From: Erythrocercus mccallii
Lineage: Eukaryota > Chordata > Aves > Passeriformes > Dicruridae
Direction of reading: 5' to 3'
NCBI GenBank assembly: GCA_013397435.1
Contig: VZRG01000189.1
Coordinates: 124,001 to 188,000, forward strand
DNA length: 64,000 bases
Positions 48,896 through 61,929 of this stretch are shown here, piece after piece; within the stretch, counting starts at the first letter, position 1; each line of letters begins with the position of its first letter. Below the pieces are notes generated by a model. It saw nothing but the letters and a program-made list of their open reading frames with translations. It was not told the DNA's origin and did no database searches. A program made the translations under genes and the position numbers.

Positions 48896-51800
48896 CTGAA
48901 GACTATTCCAAGTGTTGGCTTGAAATACATGAGCCAGAGAGTAGAGGCATTAAACCAGATTAGGTTGTGATGTCCAGATAAATTCAAGTGATGTCTAGCA
49001 GTTAAAGATGAAACTTTTGAAAAGATATTCCTATGTTATGTTCTGTACTGAACAATGAACCCAACAAAATTATGCAATATTCATGGTTGCCAGCTTCTTT
49101 ATTCTCCCATCTGTAAGGAGTTGCATGTTAACTGATTGAACTCCTCTTTTTCTTTTCCAGACACAAATGCCACAGGAGCCATAATTATTCAAGTATGATT
49201 TGACAGTATGTTTGTGTAAAACTGTTGCACTTTTTTTTCCTGAGTGTACTGCATTATTCCTTCTTTGGGTAGCAGAAAATGGATTCTTTTGATTAGGCAG
49301 ATCAAATGTCTACTGAGACCAAATGAGCATAATGCTGACTGCAGGCAGGATTTACCTTGGGAGAAAATTGGATGAAACACCCCTACTACTACTAATTGGC
49401 AGAGCCTGCCCACTCTGGGCTATATAAAGTGATATTCACCATATGGCTCTGTAGTCCTTGCCCTTCAGACTGGGGCTGTTCCCAGCCTGGAGTACAGGAG
49501 GCTCTTGGGGTAAAATGTTTGCATTTATAATTCTTGTTCCATGACTGCTCTGTAACAGCCTGTGCTTTGGAGAAGAGTTTTGTCAGTGAAGGTTGTGCAG
49601 GCAGATTTATGAAAGTGGGCAAGGTTAGAGCAAAACTACCTGAGAAAAATAAAAATCTCATTGAAAAATATTAGAGTTTGAATGGCAGTGTGGAATACAC
49701 ATGGAAAATACCCCTCTGAATGCTGTTTTTGTATCTTTAGTCTGATGTTTCAACATCAGGATATCTAGTGCTGGGTTTCATATCAATCACCACAGTTCTC
49801 TTGCAGTGGGGATAGCATGTAGCACTGTAGCTATAAGGAATTATTTCTACCAGGACACAACTAATAGTTTACAGTATCTCAACCTAGATTCAGGAACACA
49901 CAAGACATAATTTACACACAAGACATGAGCTCTCCTGACAAATAGGAAATGAACTGTAGGTGCTGTTCTACTTATGGAAGCTGAGGCCAGAGGAATATTT
50001 TTTAGTGTGAAAAGATTCTATTAAAAAGTTTCTGTGATTTGTAGCTTTCTTTGCAGCTTAGAGTTGCCATTATTTACTTTAATTTGCCAACTAACTGGAT
50101 TGTTTGATTAATCAAAAAGGTGTCTCAGTCCTGTAAAAATTTGATTTGTGGTAACTCCAAGGGCAATTAGAGTACGTAGTAAGTTAGAAAGGTTTCACGT
50201 GGCCCCAGCTCCTCAGGTAGCGTGCTCAGAGATGTGATGGAATTAGATGCTTGTACAAGTGTGAACTGACTTTTTATTTCTGTCTGTTTCAGAAAACACC
50301 ATGGATCTGGTTGAGAAGTTTGCAGCAAGACTCAGTCACAAGCTAATGTCAGTTCTTGACTGAAAATTATTACAAACTAACATGGTCATGAAAGGAGATG
50401 TCAGTGAATGACAAGTTTTTTATGAAAAAATTCTTTGAAATGGTCCACATATTCCAGGGTTACATTTATTTAAAACCACTGGATCATGGAGATGGAATTG
50501 GTACTTGCAGGCCAAGAGCTTTAATGGAAACCTACTGAAGTTTTTTGGTTTTTCCTGTTGTTTTGTCTTTTTTTTTTCTTTTTGTTTCAGCTGATTTTGT
50601 CTAGGGATGTAGAGACACAGGAAACTGCACTTTTGGTGCTTCCTTCTAATCTTGGTGTAGAAAATATAGGTTCAAAGAGGATGCAAACAAAGATTCTGGG
50701 TTAATCACTTTAGGAGAGGTTTAAGGATCCAATCTGCTGATGTCTGATCAGATGGTTGATAAAAGCTGTGAAGATGGTGTGGAAAATCGTGTAACTGTTT
50801 ATGGAGACTCCTTGTGTGGAGTGTTTTCAGGAGGAAAAACAACCTCACAGCAGCATGAAGAGGTTTTCTGGAGTAATGGTGGAAAAAAACTCCAACAAAC
50901 AAAACTGGAACAAATAGCAAGAAAAAGACTTCAAAGTGAGAGAGATCAGAAACCATCCCACAGTGTTTCAGAAGAAATACCAGTGTCCTCATCCTGCATA
51001 TTTAAAATCCAAAAGCTGTTGGTATCTGCAGTGGAGAAGGTTGTGGCTCTGATGCAGAGCTGAATGAATCCCTTTTGTTTAACCTGTTTGAAAAAGACAA
51101 ACTGCCTTTTTGTATCCCAAGCTGATGGCACAGAGCCAGCAGACCTAGCAAAAAAAGTCAGTGACTTTGTGGGATTTGTTCAGTGATATCACATTTTCAA
51201 AGGAGATGTTATAGGAAGAAACAGTTTCCATAGAAAAACTCTGTAAATAAATATATGGATCTGCTTAATTTCTGAAGAATGCTTTCAAGACTGACAACTT
51301 GGGCATGTATTGTGGCTCTGACTGCTGGAAATTTTATCTACTGTTGGAATAACGTGGTGCTGGACACAAGGTCATCAGTCTTAGCACTGTCACCTGTAAA
51401 CCTCAGCAGCAGAAGTGATTCAAATGTGATGTCAGTGAACCTACAGCTACAGTTTCCAATAAACTTATAATTTGAAGGCTATTAGCAGTTTAATGAGAGC
51501 AGGAGTGTAGCACAAAATGTTATATTGAGAAACTTTATTAGAGAACCAGTTTTGTAATTCATGGTGAGAAATGAATTTGCTTGAGCAGCAATGAACAATT
51601 TTTAGCATCTGCCTGAAATTCAAAAGGAAAAGAGGATTGATATAGCATGTGCAATTAAAGTCACATGTAGTGTTTAATTAAATTGTTCACTTATAAGGTG
51701 CCACACTTCCTAAAATCTCAGAAATAATTATTGATCATCAAATATTCTGTCACTTCTGTGTTTGTCGTCAACTGAAACTGGTGAATTATTCATGGGTTTC

Positions 51801-53140
51801 AATTTAATTCAGTAAATGCTCTTTCTGGTGATCAGTATCTGTGTCATATGTCTAAACGTAAGTTGTTTAATTTCTTACTGTCTCAATACAAGCCTTGACT
51901 TGCTCACATGGCATGCTTGTCACTCCTTGTCACTTTAGGACAGGATAAGTCCTGCATTTTTTTTTCCCAGAGAAAATACACAATAGCTTCTCTGGAAGAT
52001 GTTACAGGAGAAAAGATGATTTTAGGGCATAGAAATTATGGGATATGTGGGTTTCTTTAGTTTTCTTCTTTGTTTTGTTTTGGTTTGTTTGGGTTTTTTT
52101 TAGTTTAATAAGCTAAACAGGAGAAGGGAAAAAACCTTCACAGTCAAGTTTTCTCGGAAGAGAAAAGCCAACAACTGCTCTAATTTACCACAGTATTTGC
52201 ATATTTTGCATTATAGTTGTGCAAACAGGAGAGATTTAATCCTGCCTGTAAGCATATCTTCATAAATGCATTATAAAGCCTTCCAGAAAGAATAAAATTG
52301 GCTGGAAATATATGGCCCTTTTTAAGCATATCAAATTTATTTTAGTCTGTGCAGTGAGTATTTATAGTCAGCACACATTTGCACTTCTCGTTAAAAGCAT
52401 TTTAGCGAACTTTACATTTAAAGGTTTTTTTTTCTTTTATCAATTGGCATTTTTATGTCTGAGCCAACACATGATTATATTTGTGTCTCCACGTGAATTA
52501 ATAATGAAACAAAAAAGAGCCAATTATTTGCTAATGCACTAATTTTATCAATGGTTTTCAAACTCACTTGAAGGAAGCTTCTCTGTTTGGTGTCAATGCT
52601 AAGGTGTAAGCAACGGTCTCTGTGGTAAAGAATAGTTTATCTTAATGCTATGACATTACTCCTTGAATTAAAGTTGCAAATAAACTACACTGAGACAGAG
52701 AAAGAGCCTCTTTTTCTCCTTTTCACTGTTTCCTCTGGTGCTGCAATACCTCTGTGAATGATGTAACCCCTATAAAACTAAACTTCAGGGATAATATTTT
52801 TCCTGTTAAGCAAGCCCTTTGATTTTTGGGAAGACAGATGAGGGTTTTGGCACATCCATGCAGCCTGCAGATACTTTACATGGATATTGAGATTGTGAAA
52901 TTCCTTCCACCTAGGGACTGAAATGATGTTCTTGTGAGAAACTCTCTTCTACCTGTGAAGCTGGAATGGGTTGAGATGTAGGTGAGATATGTGAACAACT
53001 AAAACTATTCATTTTGAAGTGTAAGAGAGCTGTCAGGAAAACATGAAAGATGCTGCTCTATCCCCTGAGTGCTCTGAGTCCGTGTGGACAATTACAGTGC
53101 TGAAGTACTGAGATGAAATGCAGACATGGGCACACATCGA
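48896..53140. other. Non-coding stretch with several strong splice-acceptor motifs
   Basis: Strong acceptors lie at 49159-49160, 50291-50292 (followed by a well-placed ATG at 50301 that opens only 20 codons) and 50589-50590 (followed by 37 open codons to a stop at 50702). An ATG frame of 107 codons lies at 50740-51063, rich in K, E and Q in its centre. A TTTTG-rich tract is at 52052-52102. None shows a recognised family, and strong pyrimidine tracts are frequent in this T-rich part. Confidence 0.5.
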
Positions 53141-53336
53141 GAGTCGGAATATCCTGAGCTGAAAGAGACCCACAGGGATTAGTGGATCCTGACCCTGCAC
53201 TGGACTATCCCAAGAATCACAATTTGTGCATTAGAGCATTGTCCAAACACTTCTTGAGTTCTGGCAGACTTTGTGCTCTGACCACTTCCCTGGGGAGGCC
53301 ATTCCAATGCTGATCCAGAAGGGAATTGTGGCTGGT
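53141..53336 (-). mobile_element. CR1 3' fragment, moderately preserved
   Basis: The plus strand reads the inverted CR1 3' end: 'gaatatcctgagctgaaagagacccacagggat', 'ccctgcactggactatcccaagaatcacaa', 'gagcattgtccaaacacttcttgag', 'ttgtgctctgaccacttccctggggaggccattccaatgct'. These follow a CR1 subfamily consensus closely, better than the copy at 43 kb, so the insertion is younger. The 3' tail is at the left; the element is truncated at about 53336. Confidence 0.88.
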
Positions 53337-56300
53337 CTGAGTTACAGGTTGTTACTTTATTTCTACCGGGAGATTGATGAGAAAGTATCTTTCTCCTTTG
53401 GTTGCAGAGTTGGTTTTCTTAGTTGTTCCCCACTGGCTTTCTGGATATTTGCCTGCCTGTTTTGTGCCCAAATCATGTATCTGTGTTGAGTCAAAAGGCT
53501 GGACAGAAAGAAGAGTGAGGGATCAGTTTAAAAACACCACTCCTGAGGAATGCCTTATTTTTGTCCAAATCTGTGAGTGTCAATATTGCCCTTTGCACAA
53601 AGGAGACACTCTAGCGCTGCTGTCACAGACCCCTGCAGCTACTGGGATGGGGTACAGACGCCTTTCTTCACTGTAACCACAGGAATTTCACTTTTATGCA
53701 CTTTCCAGATATGCCATATCTGTGAGGGCTGAGGGGATGAGCAGCTCACATGCTGTTTGTGAGGAAGCCAGGGCACAAGGTAACAAAGCCAGCTGCTATA
53801 CCATTAACACAGAGCATAAAATACTTTGGGATACGTGCTTGTCATTTTTGCAATACACTGACAAAGTAAGGTTTCTATTGATTTAACCTTCCTGCTGCTC
53901 TAACCCACAATTGTTATGAAGTTCTTCTGCAATTTGGAATTGGAGTGATAGAGCTTAACTTTCCTCAAAACAGAAAAATATATCTTAAAAAAACCCCCAA
54001 CACAACAACAAAAAAAAGCACATCCAGATTCCTTTTTGCTTTATTTTATTTCTGCAAGTGGGAAGTGTGTTCATCATGAGAGAGCGTGTCTAGGCCAAGT
54101 TATGGCATTTGACTTCAAGTTGTCATTCCAAAAGAGACAGCCATGTCTATGTTTTCTGTAAACAAATAGGCAGAAACCCAAGATTTTTCTGACAGTCATC
54201 ACAAAGGAGAAATGGCTTAGACATTGCAGTAATCCAGGGTGGTATGTCTGCTCTTCCTGTGGAGAACTTTATAGCTTGTTTACTAAGATGAAATCTGTCT
54301 CTCACTTTACCAAATGCTTCCCAAGATGCTGACTTTGTCTAACCGTGTCCCCTTCATTCTTCATTGTTTGTTTCTCTTCCTGCCAGGATTCCAGAGTTGT
54401 TTGCCTGTTTGCAATATGACTCCTCTGTAGTTTATTTCCAGAATAGTTTTCTATTTCTGTCATCTAGGCTAAGTGTTCACTGTCAAAGATGGCAGGCTGT
54501 GCAAAACTTCTGCCTCACTTCCATAAACACGGAGAATGTGCCTGCACCCAGATACTGGCTCAGTGGAGAGTGATGGTGCAGGTATTTAAGGCCCAACAGG
54601 TGACTCAGGGTTGATGGATCAACAGCAGTGATGAGTATTGTGACCAGTGGAGTGGTGAGATACATATATAAATATGCTCTATCTGAAAGCCACAAAATAC
54701 CATAAATTAGAGTGATGAGATGGAAACAAACCTCTGGAAAGGTGAGCAATGGCATGTGGTGTCTCCCAGTCACTGCAACTTTTTTGTGGCTGGCCTGGAG
54801 TGTGTAGAGAAAAACGCTATTCTCATCTTAAAGGTATGGCTAATGAGTGGCTTCATGAGAAAACAGACTTTGAGCAGATCTGTGTTGTTTCTTAACCCAT
54901 CTGCCCTGTGTTCTCTGTCAAAGTTGTAGAGAGAATGAAGCTATGTTGATTTACAAAGGAACTCTGGATTATTTTATAAGCTGCAGTCTTATGATCACTA
55001 TAAGATACAAAAATTAAGGAAACCTTCATATTATTTTTTTTATGCCAAAGTCAATAAATTCTTGTGAATATTAAACACTAGATTGATTTAATTTCAGAAA
55101 TTATTATTTGCACAATGTGAATATCACTAATTTATTTAAGAATTGATTCCAGCTGAGGCCTCGCTGTTTCTGGCTCACCTTTGCTTACAAACCTGGAGTG
55201 CAGAGAGAGTGATGTACTAATTGCTGCTTTCTGGAAACACAGGCATACTTCAATGTGATGGGTGTTGTGCAGTTGATTAAGGAGTGAAGACTGCTGATGA
55301 CCCCAGAAACTACTGATAACACACTTGAAAGATAAAAAAAGACTTGTGGTTCCATGTACTAATATATATCCTGTCTCTTGTGAATGCAGTCAGGATTGTC
55401 TTACTCTTCAGGGGAATCCAGATTTGAAAAGTGCATGACCTTGTTGCTCACAGCAGAACAAATCAGAATACAAGGGAGCAGCTGAAATAAAATGCACACA
55501 ACTGTAAACCACACACCTGTGAGGTCAGTAAGAGCTTGTTCTTAGAGCAAATGTCAACTATAAAATAAAAAATGGGCTTGTTTCTACAGGAAATCCAAAT
55601 TCCCTAATGTTTTTTCATGCAACCCCCCCAGGATATTCCAGCAAACTTGCTAACATGAAAAATTAGTCAAGGGGTATGAAACTATCCAAACCAAAATTAC
55701 GTAAAAGCTCTAAATTCAATTACAGGTTATCACAATCTCATGCCTGTCCTACCAAGGCAGCAAGGCCAAGTCGTGGCAGCTGCTGAGCCCACATCTGGTT
55801 TCTGTTCTCCAGCCTGACAATGCAGGTTCTCTTTTACAACTTTTTGACTTTTCAGCGAGACACCTCAAATCTTCTGGCCCTGGAATTCAACAAGTTCTAT
55901 TTCTACTTTAGGTCAGTGTTGGCTTCAGCTCTCCATTCTTCTCTCTGTGTCTGCGCTTGGAAGTCAAATGCTGCCACTTCCTCTCCACACCTCAGCCTCC
56001 ATAAGGACCCGGGGATGGGTATGGGAATAATAAAGCTATGTTTGGGGTGCTCCTCTCCAAGTCTAGCGTGCAAGGGAATGATGGGACACTGCCCGTGACC
56101 TGACCCTAGGCATGGGAACAGAGCTGATGAAACCTCCAGCAGTCCATGCTGTTTGATTAAGGACAGAATCTGCTTCCTTTCCTGAGAAAATAGATGTATT
56201 GCATGCAGTGTCCTGTTTTCTCAGTTTTCTTCCTAACACAGCATAGTGAGTGCTGAGGCAGAGATGTAAGCAGTGCTCAGTCCTTAGTTTAGAAAAAACA

Positions 56301-56661
56301 GTGGTGCCAACCATCCTTTTAATTCCTCCTTCTGAATCCTTTTACTGATGTACAGCTACGTGGTACTGTGTTTTGTTCCTTTCCTCCTGAAACATAAAAT
56401 CAAAGCAAAACCAAAATACTTTTCAACAGGAAAGCTGTAAGATTGAAAACAGAAAAAATTTGAATTTTCCCCCATGTAAAATTGGAGAATAAAATCTATT
56501 TCATGCTGAGTTGAATAGAATTAAGATATTTTGCTGTAGCCGGCTCCATCAGGATATGGCAGGTCAGTTCAAAGCACATTTGCATCTGCTTGGCTCCCAC
56601 ACAGGAGTTGAGTTTTTGCATCTCATTTTGCTGTTCTTTCCCCAGGTCCTTTCCTTAGCTG
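53337..56661. other. Non-coding stretch, nothing firm
   Basis: An A-rich tract with CA words lies near 53988-54018. Small ORFs at 53.4-53.7 and 54.4-54.9 kb have no family features. No RNA gene or preserved repeat recognised. Confidence 0.55.
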
Positions 56662-56687
56662 GATTATATCTCCTGTGAGATATAATC
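56662..56687. repeat. Perfect 11-bp inverted repeat with 4-nt loop
   Basis: 'gattatatctc' (56662-56672) and its exact complement 'gagatataatc' (56677-56687) flank 'ctgt'. AT-rich short hairpin; no known function. Confidence 0.85.
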
Positions 56688-56970
56688 ACAATATATAGCA
56701 TGAGGAACATTTGCCAGCTGTAACTTCGTAGGAATCCCATGACTATTCTAAAAGGTGGGGGTTGGAGATGGGCAGGGCACTCTCTTGTCAGGATTAATCC
56801 TGAGGCTCTGATATTGCATCTCCCAGAAGGCACTTAGGTGGATATGGCTCCAAATAGACTTCCAAAAAGTAAATATATAGAAACATTTAATTTATTTTGG
56901 GAGCAGAGGTGTGTATTATTTTCACTCTGTAAACCCTTATATTTTAGGGTTTTTGTTCCATTTTGTCCTC

Positions 56971-57003
56971 AAATAAAATAAAACAAAATAAAATAATAAA
57001 AAT
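56971..57003. repeat. AAAAT-type simple repeat
   Basis: Imperfect run of (A)3-5 separated by T or C ('aaataaaataaaacaaaat...'). It may be the tail of a retroelement, but no body is recognisable on either side. Confidence 0.85.
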
Positions 57004-57469
57004 TTTAATCTGTTGCCCACTAATAGCCCTAGTTAATATGTAAAAATCTGAGATTACTGCTTCAGGTCACAAACTTGATTTTAATTAGCATTCCATTTAT
57101 TAAAATATTTTTCCTAAGGTATATCTTTCCATGTAGAGATATTGTAAAGAATGAGGAAGAGAATTCTCAAAGCACTGATTAGCAGGTAATGTCAAATCAT
57201 AATTCTGGCATGACTTACTAGAACTGGAACCAGAGGTCTATTTGCATTTTCCCTATGCATTTTTCCCATTTATTTCCTGGTGGTAAAGCTTGGCATGTAT
57301 AGTTGCAACTTGGGAGCAATGATGTACCAGGTACTGTTTGGATTTTTTGTGATCCTTTACAGCTATATGACTAAGCAGCATGACTACTGCTGCCTTTGGG
57401 CTTTTAGAACCTTTCTGGCAGTTCTATGGCAAAACATTTGTGGGTAAGTAATTTTTTTTTTTAATCAGA
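57004..57469. other. Non-coding, with a possible 36-nt micro-exon
   Basis: A pyrimidine-rich acceptor ending 57407 and a GTAAGT donor at 57444 bound 36 nt that are open in phase 0 (12 codons, NLSGSSMAKHLW). The size is small and such pairs are common by chance, so it is noted only. Confidence 0.3.
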
Positions 57470-57945
57470 TTATAGGATAGTGATGTTACAATGTTGGTAA
57501 AGCCTGGACTGCTGGTTCCACATCACACTGCTGTATCTGACTCCCACACACTCCCCTCTCACAGGTTGCTGCCTGAGGCGAAGCAAACTCCAGGCAACTG
57601 CAGCTCGTCTTTGTGGCTGCAATCCAGAGGTGCAGGTCCTCTCTTTAGGACTTTCACCTGTGACTGAGATGGTGCCTTCCACAGCTTGGATTGCCTTACT
57701 CTCTCTAGATACTCCAGCAGAGAAAGTACATTTGCTAGATAGGAATTTGGGTTGCAGCTGAGACACTGATAAATGTTGAAACAGGTCATCTACAAGCTTT
57801 ACAGAGGCTCTGATACCAGTCTTTCTGTACAGCATAAGAAATAACTTGTCCATATTTTGGTTGCCCAGTTTAGCTGTTTCTTTATTTACTCCCAGAAGCA
57901 CGTGAGCAATGTGTTGGAGATAGTTGATCAGGCAGCACTGCAGGG
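57470..57945 (-). pseudogene. Coding-like segment of unknown family, possibly a broken exon
   Basis: On the minus strand a frame is open for over 150 codons, from about 57945 (just inside an acceptor-like 'cagtcctgccctgcag') to a stop near 57470. Its first third looks protein-like: CCLINYLQHIAHVLLGVNK, then LGNQNMDKLFLMLYR and VKLVDDLFQHL, suggesting amphipathic helices. After that the neighbouring frame looks better: SYLANVLSLLEYLERVRQSK, 57559-57789. A frame switch in the middle would fit a pseudogene with one small indel. I do not recognise the family. A single 143-codon ATG frame is not significant by length in 64 kb; the case rests on composition only. Confidence 0.25.
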
Positions 57946-58264
57946 CAGGACTGGGCTGAGATGGTCAATCTACATTCTGGTGTGCTGTGATGTGTGAGCT
58001 TCAGGCTGGTTGCAGCATTAGGAGGTCTTCATCTTCACATGTGCAGTATAGACGTTCTTGCAGAGATCAGAGGAACAAGCTGAGTAAATATTCCTGCCTC
58101 AGGTTTTGGTGTTTTTTGTTAGTCAGTCTATTGGGGTTTGTGTCAAAGTCTGCAACAGTCTCGTTTTGACAAGGTTTCTTCAAGATTTGGAGTCTGTCCC
58201 TGAACCGTGAATCTAAATCAACTAGTAGGCTTCCCTGTTACACATTCCTTTTTCCTTTCTTGAG

Positions 58265-58379
58265 TTATGTGATGTGGATGATAAGCCACTGAAGATTCCC
58301 AGCAGACGTGCATTGTTGCCTTACCATGAAGTGCAGTCCAGCATCCTGGTGCACTGGATGGCAACTGCCTTATTTCCCT
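58265..58379 (+). other. Weak candidate exon (115 nt)
   Basis: A long pyrimidine tract ('ttcctttttcctttcttgag') precedes 58265 and a donor CCCT|GTAAGC is at 58380. One frame reads LCDVDDKPLKIPSRR, then LPYHEVQSSILVHWM, without stops across the exon. The acceptor ends in GAG rather than CAG or TAG, which is unfavourable. The minus strand of the same place also has a donor (CATG|GTAAGG) and an open frame, so the strand is unclear. Not recognised. Confidence 0.15.
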
Positions 58380-58479
58380 GTAAGCTTTCTGACTCAGCTC
58401 ACCACCATCAGCAGCTAACAGACCTCCTTTGTTAGCCTTGCCTCAGATGCTAGAGGCCTGCTAGTCATCTCCTGGGGGG

Positions 58480-61400
58480 TTTTATCTCAATACGGAAACA
58501 CAAAATCTATTTGAAATGGAAAAAGAAGTTTCCAAAGCAGTTGGTAGTCTAACACAAGCTGGGGGGAGAAGGAGAGACAATCTTTTTGAACAGCCATAAG
58601 GCTTAGACATACAGACAGACATAGACAGTTTTACCACATTGGCACTAATGCTTTCAATCTTCTTACAAAAAGAAAATATTGCCAAGATGCTAATGTATAC
58701 ACATGGTAGCAATATGTTCATGAGGAATTGTAGCTTAGTTAATTACTGGAGCTAGGCTGTATGGACTGTGTGTTACACAGATGGACTGTACGATACACAG
58801 GCACTTTTTAAGCATGCAGATTCCTACTGAAGTGGCACAGCTTAATGACTCACTTGGATTTAAGCTGCTACAACCTATTGTCCCAATAATCCAGGATTTA
58901 AGCATGCTGTAATTGTATGTATCATGCATGAAAGAGCAATTTGTAGCTGTGGAAAGTTTAACACTGCTCCTAGCTACTTGGCTTTCTGTTTTCTTTGCAT
59001 TCAAGAGCCAAAGTTTGAGTCTCAGCTGTATTTGTGGTACACAAAGGCTGATTCCCTTCCTTACTCTTACTTTTGCAAACTAGAAGTAACTCAGCTGAAG
59101 AACAGGAAAGGGGAGCCAGCTTGGGTCTCTTCAGCAACAAGATACTGCCTGTCAGTGGGGTCTGCTCTGTGTCTTGCACTGCAGGTTGCCACACATGAGT
59201 CTTTGCTTGTTTTTATTCGGTCATTGAATGATTTGGAATAATAGGCAGACCCCATCTGTTCCCATTTTAGGATGCTTTGCTTTCTTTTTCAAAATCTGCC
59301 CATAAATAAACACACAGAGAAAAATACTGGGGTGTGAAGCACACACCATGAGGTTAGCACAGAAGGACCTGCTTCATGTCTACCAGCACTGACAAGCTCA
59401 GCTATTGCAGCATACATCATACCTGACATCCAACATCAACTATGCAGCTCCTCCAGGCCTAGATTTGAGTGTTACAAACACTCAGGAACAGGCTGGGTGA
59501 ATGGAAAATGAACCTTCTCCAATAACTGCTCACTTCCTCTCACGTTATGTCAGGGCATCTCTGTTGCTGCACTCTTTTACTGTGCCAGGTTCATACTGAG
59601 ATCTGTGTGGGTTGTGCATGGATTGCAGGTGATGTGTGGGATGAGAGGTGGTGTTGTGTATCTTCTGGCACACACACAGCTGGGAAAGTAGAGTTGCTTT
59701 CATAGATGGCTGCATCCTCGTTTTTGTCTGTGCTAGAGAGGGGAGAGGACTTTCTAAGGGGACAGTTGGCTGTGGTGCAGCTGTCATTGAGAAAGGTTTC
59801 AGCAAGGCAGGGGCACAAGGCACAACTCAGGAGGACATATTTACAGCTGCCTTCATGCCTGTAGCATATCCTTTACTCCACCATGAATTCAGCCCTGTGG
59901 AATTTCAGGGTTTTCCTTATCTTGAGGTGAAACTGATTATTCCACAGAAGCTGTCTGCCGCTGCTGCTGTCACAGCCAGACTTCTTGTATCAGATTAACA
60001 TTCCCTGTAAGCACCACGGAATGGAAGGCTGTGAACCCAGCCCGGTGTGAGTGATTGTACATTGGTATTACCTAATTCTTACAGTATTAAGGTAATTAGG
60101 AAACATGAGACTTCACAAAAATAGACAGCTCATTGTATTGAGAGTATCAAAGGCGTTTCTACTCCCATGTCAATTTGAACAGTGCTCTTGGCTACTCCAT
60201 TACAGTAATCAGCTTAGCTAGATTTGTTTTGCATGTCCGATGTTAATGAATGTCTGGTTGCTATTCTTTTAGGTTGAAATCCCCTGCATCTGCATAATTA
60301 GGGAAGTTAGCAGCCTGACTCCAGAGGTTGTGAGGTAGAGGAGGAGCAAAGATTTGAAATCTGCACTCAGGGTGTGGGGCTGCCAGGGAGCTCCCCAGCG
60401 AGTGTCACTTTGGGATAGTGCAGGAGCTGCTTGTCTACTGCATCTAGGTCTGAAGATTTGCCCAAATGTGGATTATGGCCTCATTAAACCTTTGAAATGA
60501 TTCCTTTCTGTTCTGGGTAAATATTGGAGCTATAATGGTTGTTTTTTATGGTGTCCAGTCATTCCTCTCCCCTTTCTCTGTATTCCAGGATGGGTCTTAC
60601 AGTGTACAGGACTTCTGCTGTCATCACTTCTGGGCGTTTTCCAAATTTGGTAAAATGAAGGAACAATGGAAAAGTGAAGTCTCTGGTTAGAAACCCACTT
60701 CATCTGGATTGTGACAGTTCACACAAGATGGAATTGTAGGCAGGCCTTTTTTTCAGATGTTTTTCTACTTGATCCAATTTATAATCTGTGCCTGCAAACA
60801 TGCCATTTCTAATGGGTTCCATATGCCTCTAAGCCTCCCTGTTATTTCCTACTTCAAGGATTGCTCTGTTCAGCAAGAAGTCTGCCACTCTGCATCTTGT
60901 CTAAGGGTGGCTTTTTTTTTTAAACCCAAACAAAAATTGGAAGTGGGCCTACGGTTGGATGCCATGCTTACAGACATTCTTCACAGCTACCCTTGACCTT
61001 TGTTCTGATGCTGCTGATGGCAACAGAGTCTAAGACACATATGCTAATGCAAACAAGGGAGTTTGAGGTGTTTTGGCAGCCCAAAGTAGCCACAGTAACA
61101 GAGACAGTATGAGAAGTTCAAGGTGCCTACTTGCTGGTACTACTATACTGCTTATAATTTTCTTCATCTATAATTATTTTTTTTTCCTTACACAGAGTCT
61201 CTAAACTGCTGTTGTACTGAATTATTTCACCCTGGTTCCAGAGAATGGTTCTGTAAATACTCCTCTCAGCCACTTTTTATGGTTTATGGGCATGGAAAAG
61301 CTTTGAAAGCTCATTGCTACTTTACTGCCCACACATTTTCCCATCTATTCCCTATTTTGCTGCTGCCTCCTCCTCCCTATATTAATCCTCCATTACCATC

Positions 61401-61929
61401 ATAAGGTACTGATGAAGGATGCCAAGGTCACTCCTGTGCCAGGAAGTTTTGCAGCTATGGATAGCTACATTTTAATGTTAACTTTGATGCCAGTTTTGGT
61501 TTTCCTTAAGAGGAGATTACCATGAAAAAAATCAAATCATTGCCAACTGAGTTCCTGGAATCCCTATAAACTGCTACTGAAATGACAGAATTCTGTAAAG
61601 CCGAACACCTTGGCCAAGGCTAAGTCCTCTCCCTTCTGTGCCATTTTCAGTCTCTAACCAAAAATGTTTCTCTCGCTAACAAGCTGCTAAATTCTATATT
61701 AATAGAACTAGAGTTATATGTAGCTTGATAAGATGGGAGAAGTGGGGAGCTGAACTGCCTCCAGTAATGTCTTTCCATCTCAGGTGATCTTAGTTCTTTC
61801 ACCTGATGCAGTTTAAAAGAAACACCTGTACTTAAGACACCTATGTACTTATGTTGGGAAAAAAATCCCTATGTTGACATATGAATTACTATTTTAAATT
61901 TGCATTAAATGAGGTGTTACAGCTTATAA
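58480..61929. other. Non-coding stretch, nothing recognised
   Basis: Mixed composition, with GC-richer patches at 59.5-59.9 and 60.3-60.45 kb that give small ORFs on both strands. Around 60064-60097 an imperfect inverted repeat ('cctaatt...aattagg') is visible. No RNA gene or element identified. Confidence 0.5.

Noticed and set aside
57470..57901. The longest open frame (143 codons from its start codon, minus strand) as an intact gene
   Set aside because: A frame of this length is expected about once by chance in 64 kb of this composition, it has an in-frame stop a short way upstream, and no family is recognisable. Kept only as a possible broken exon.
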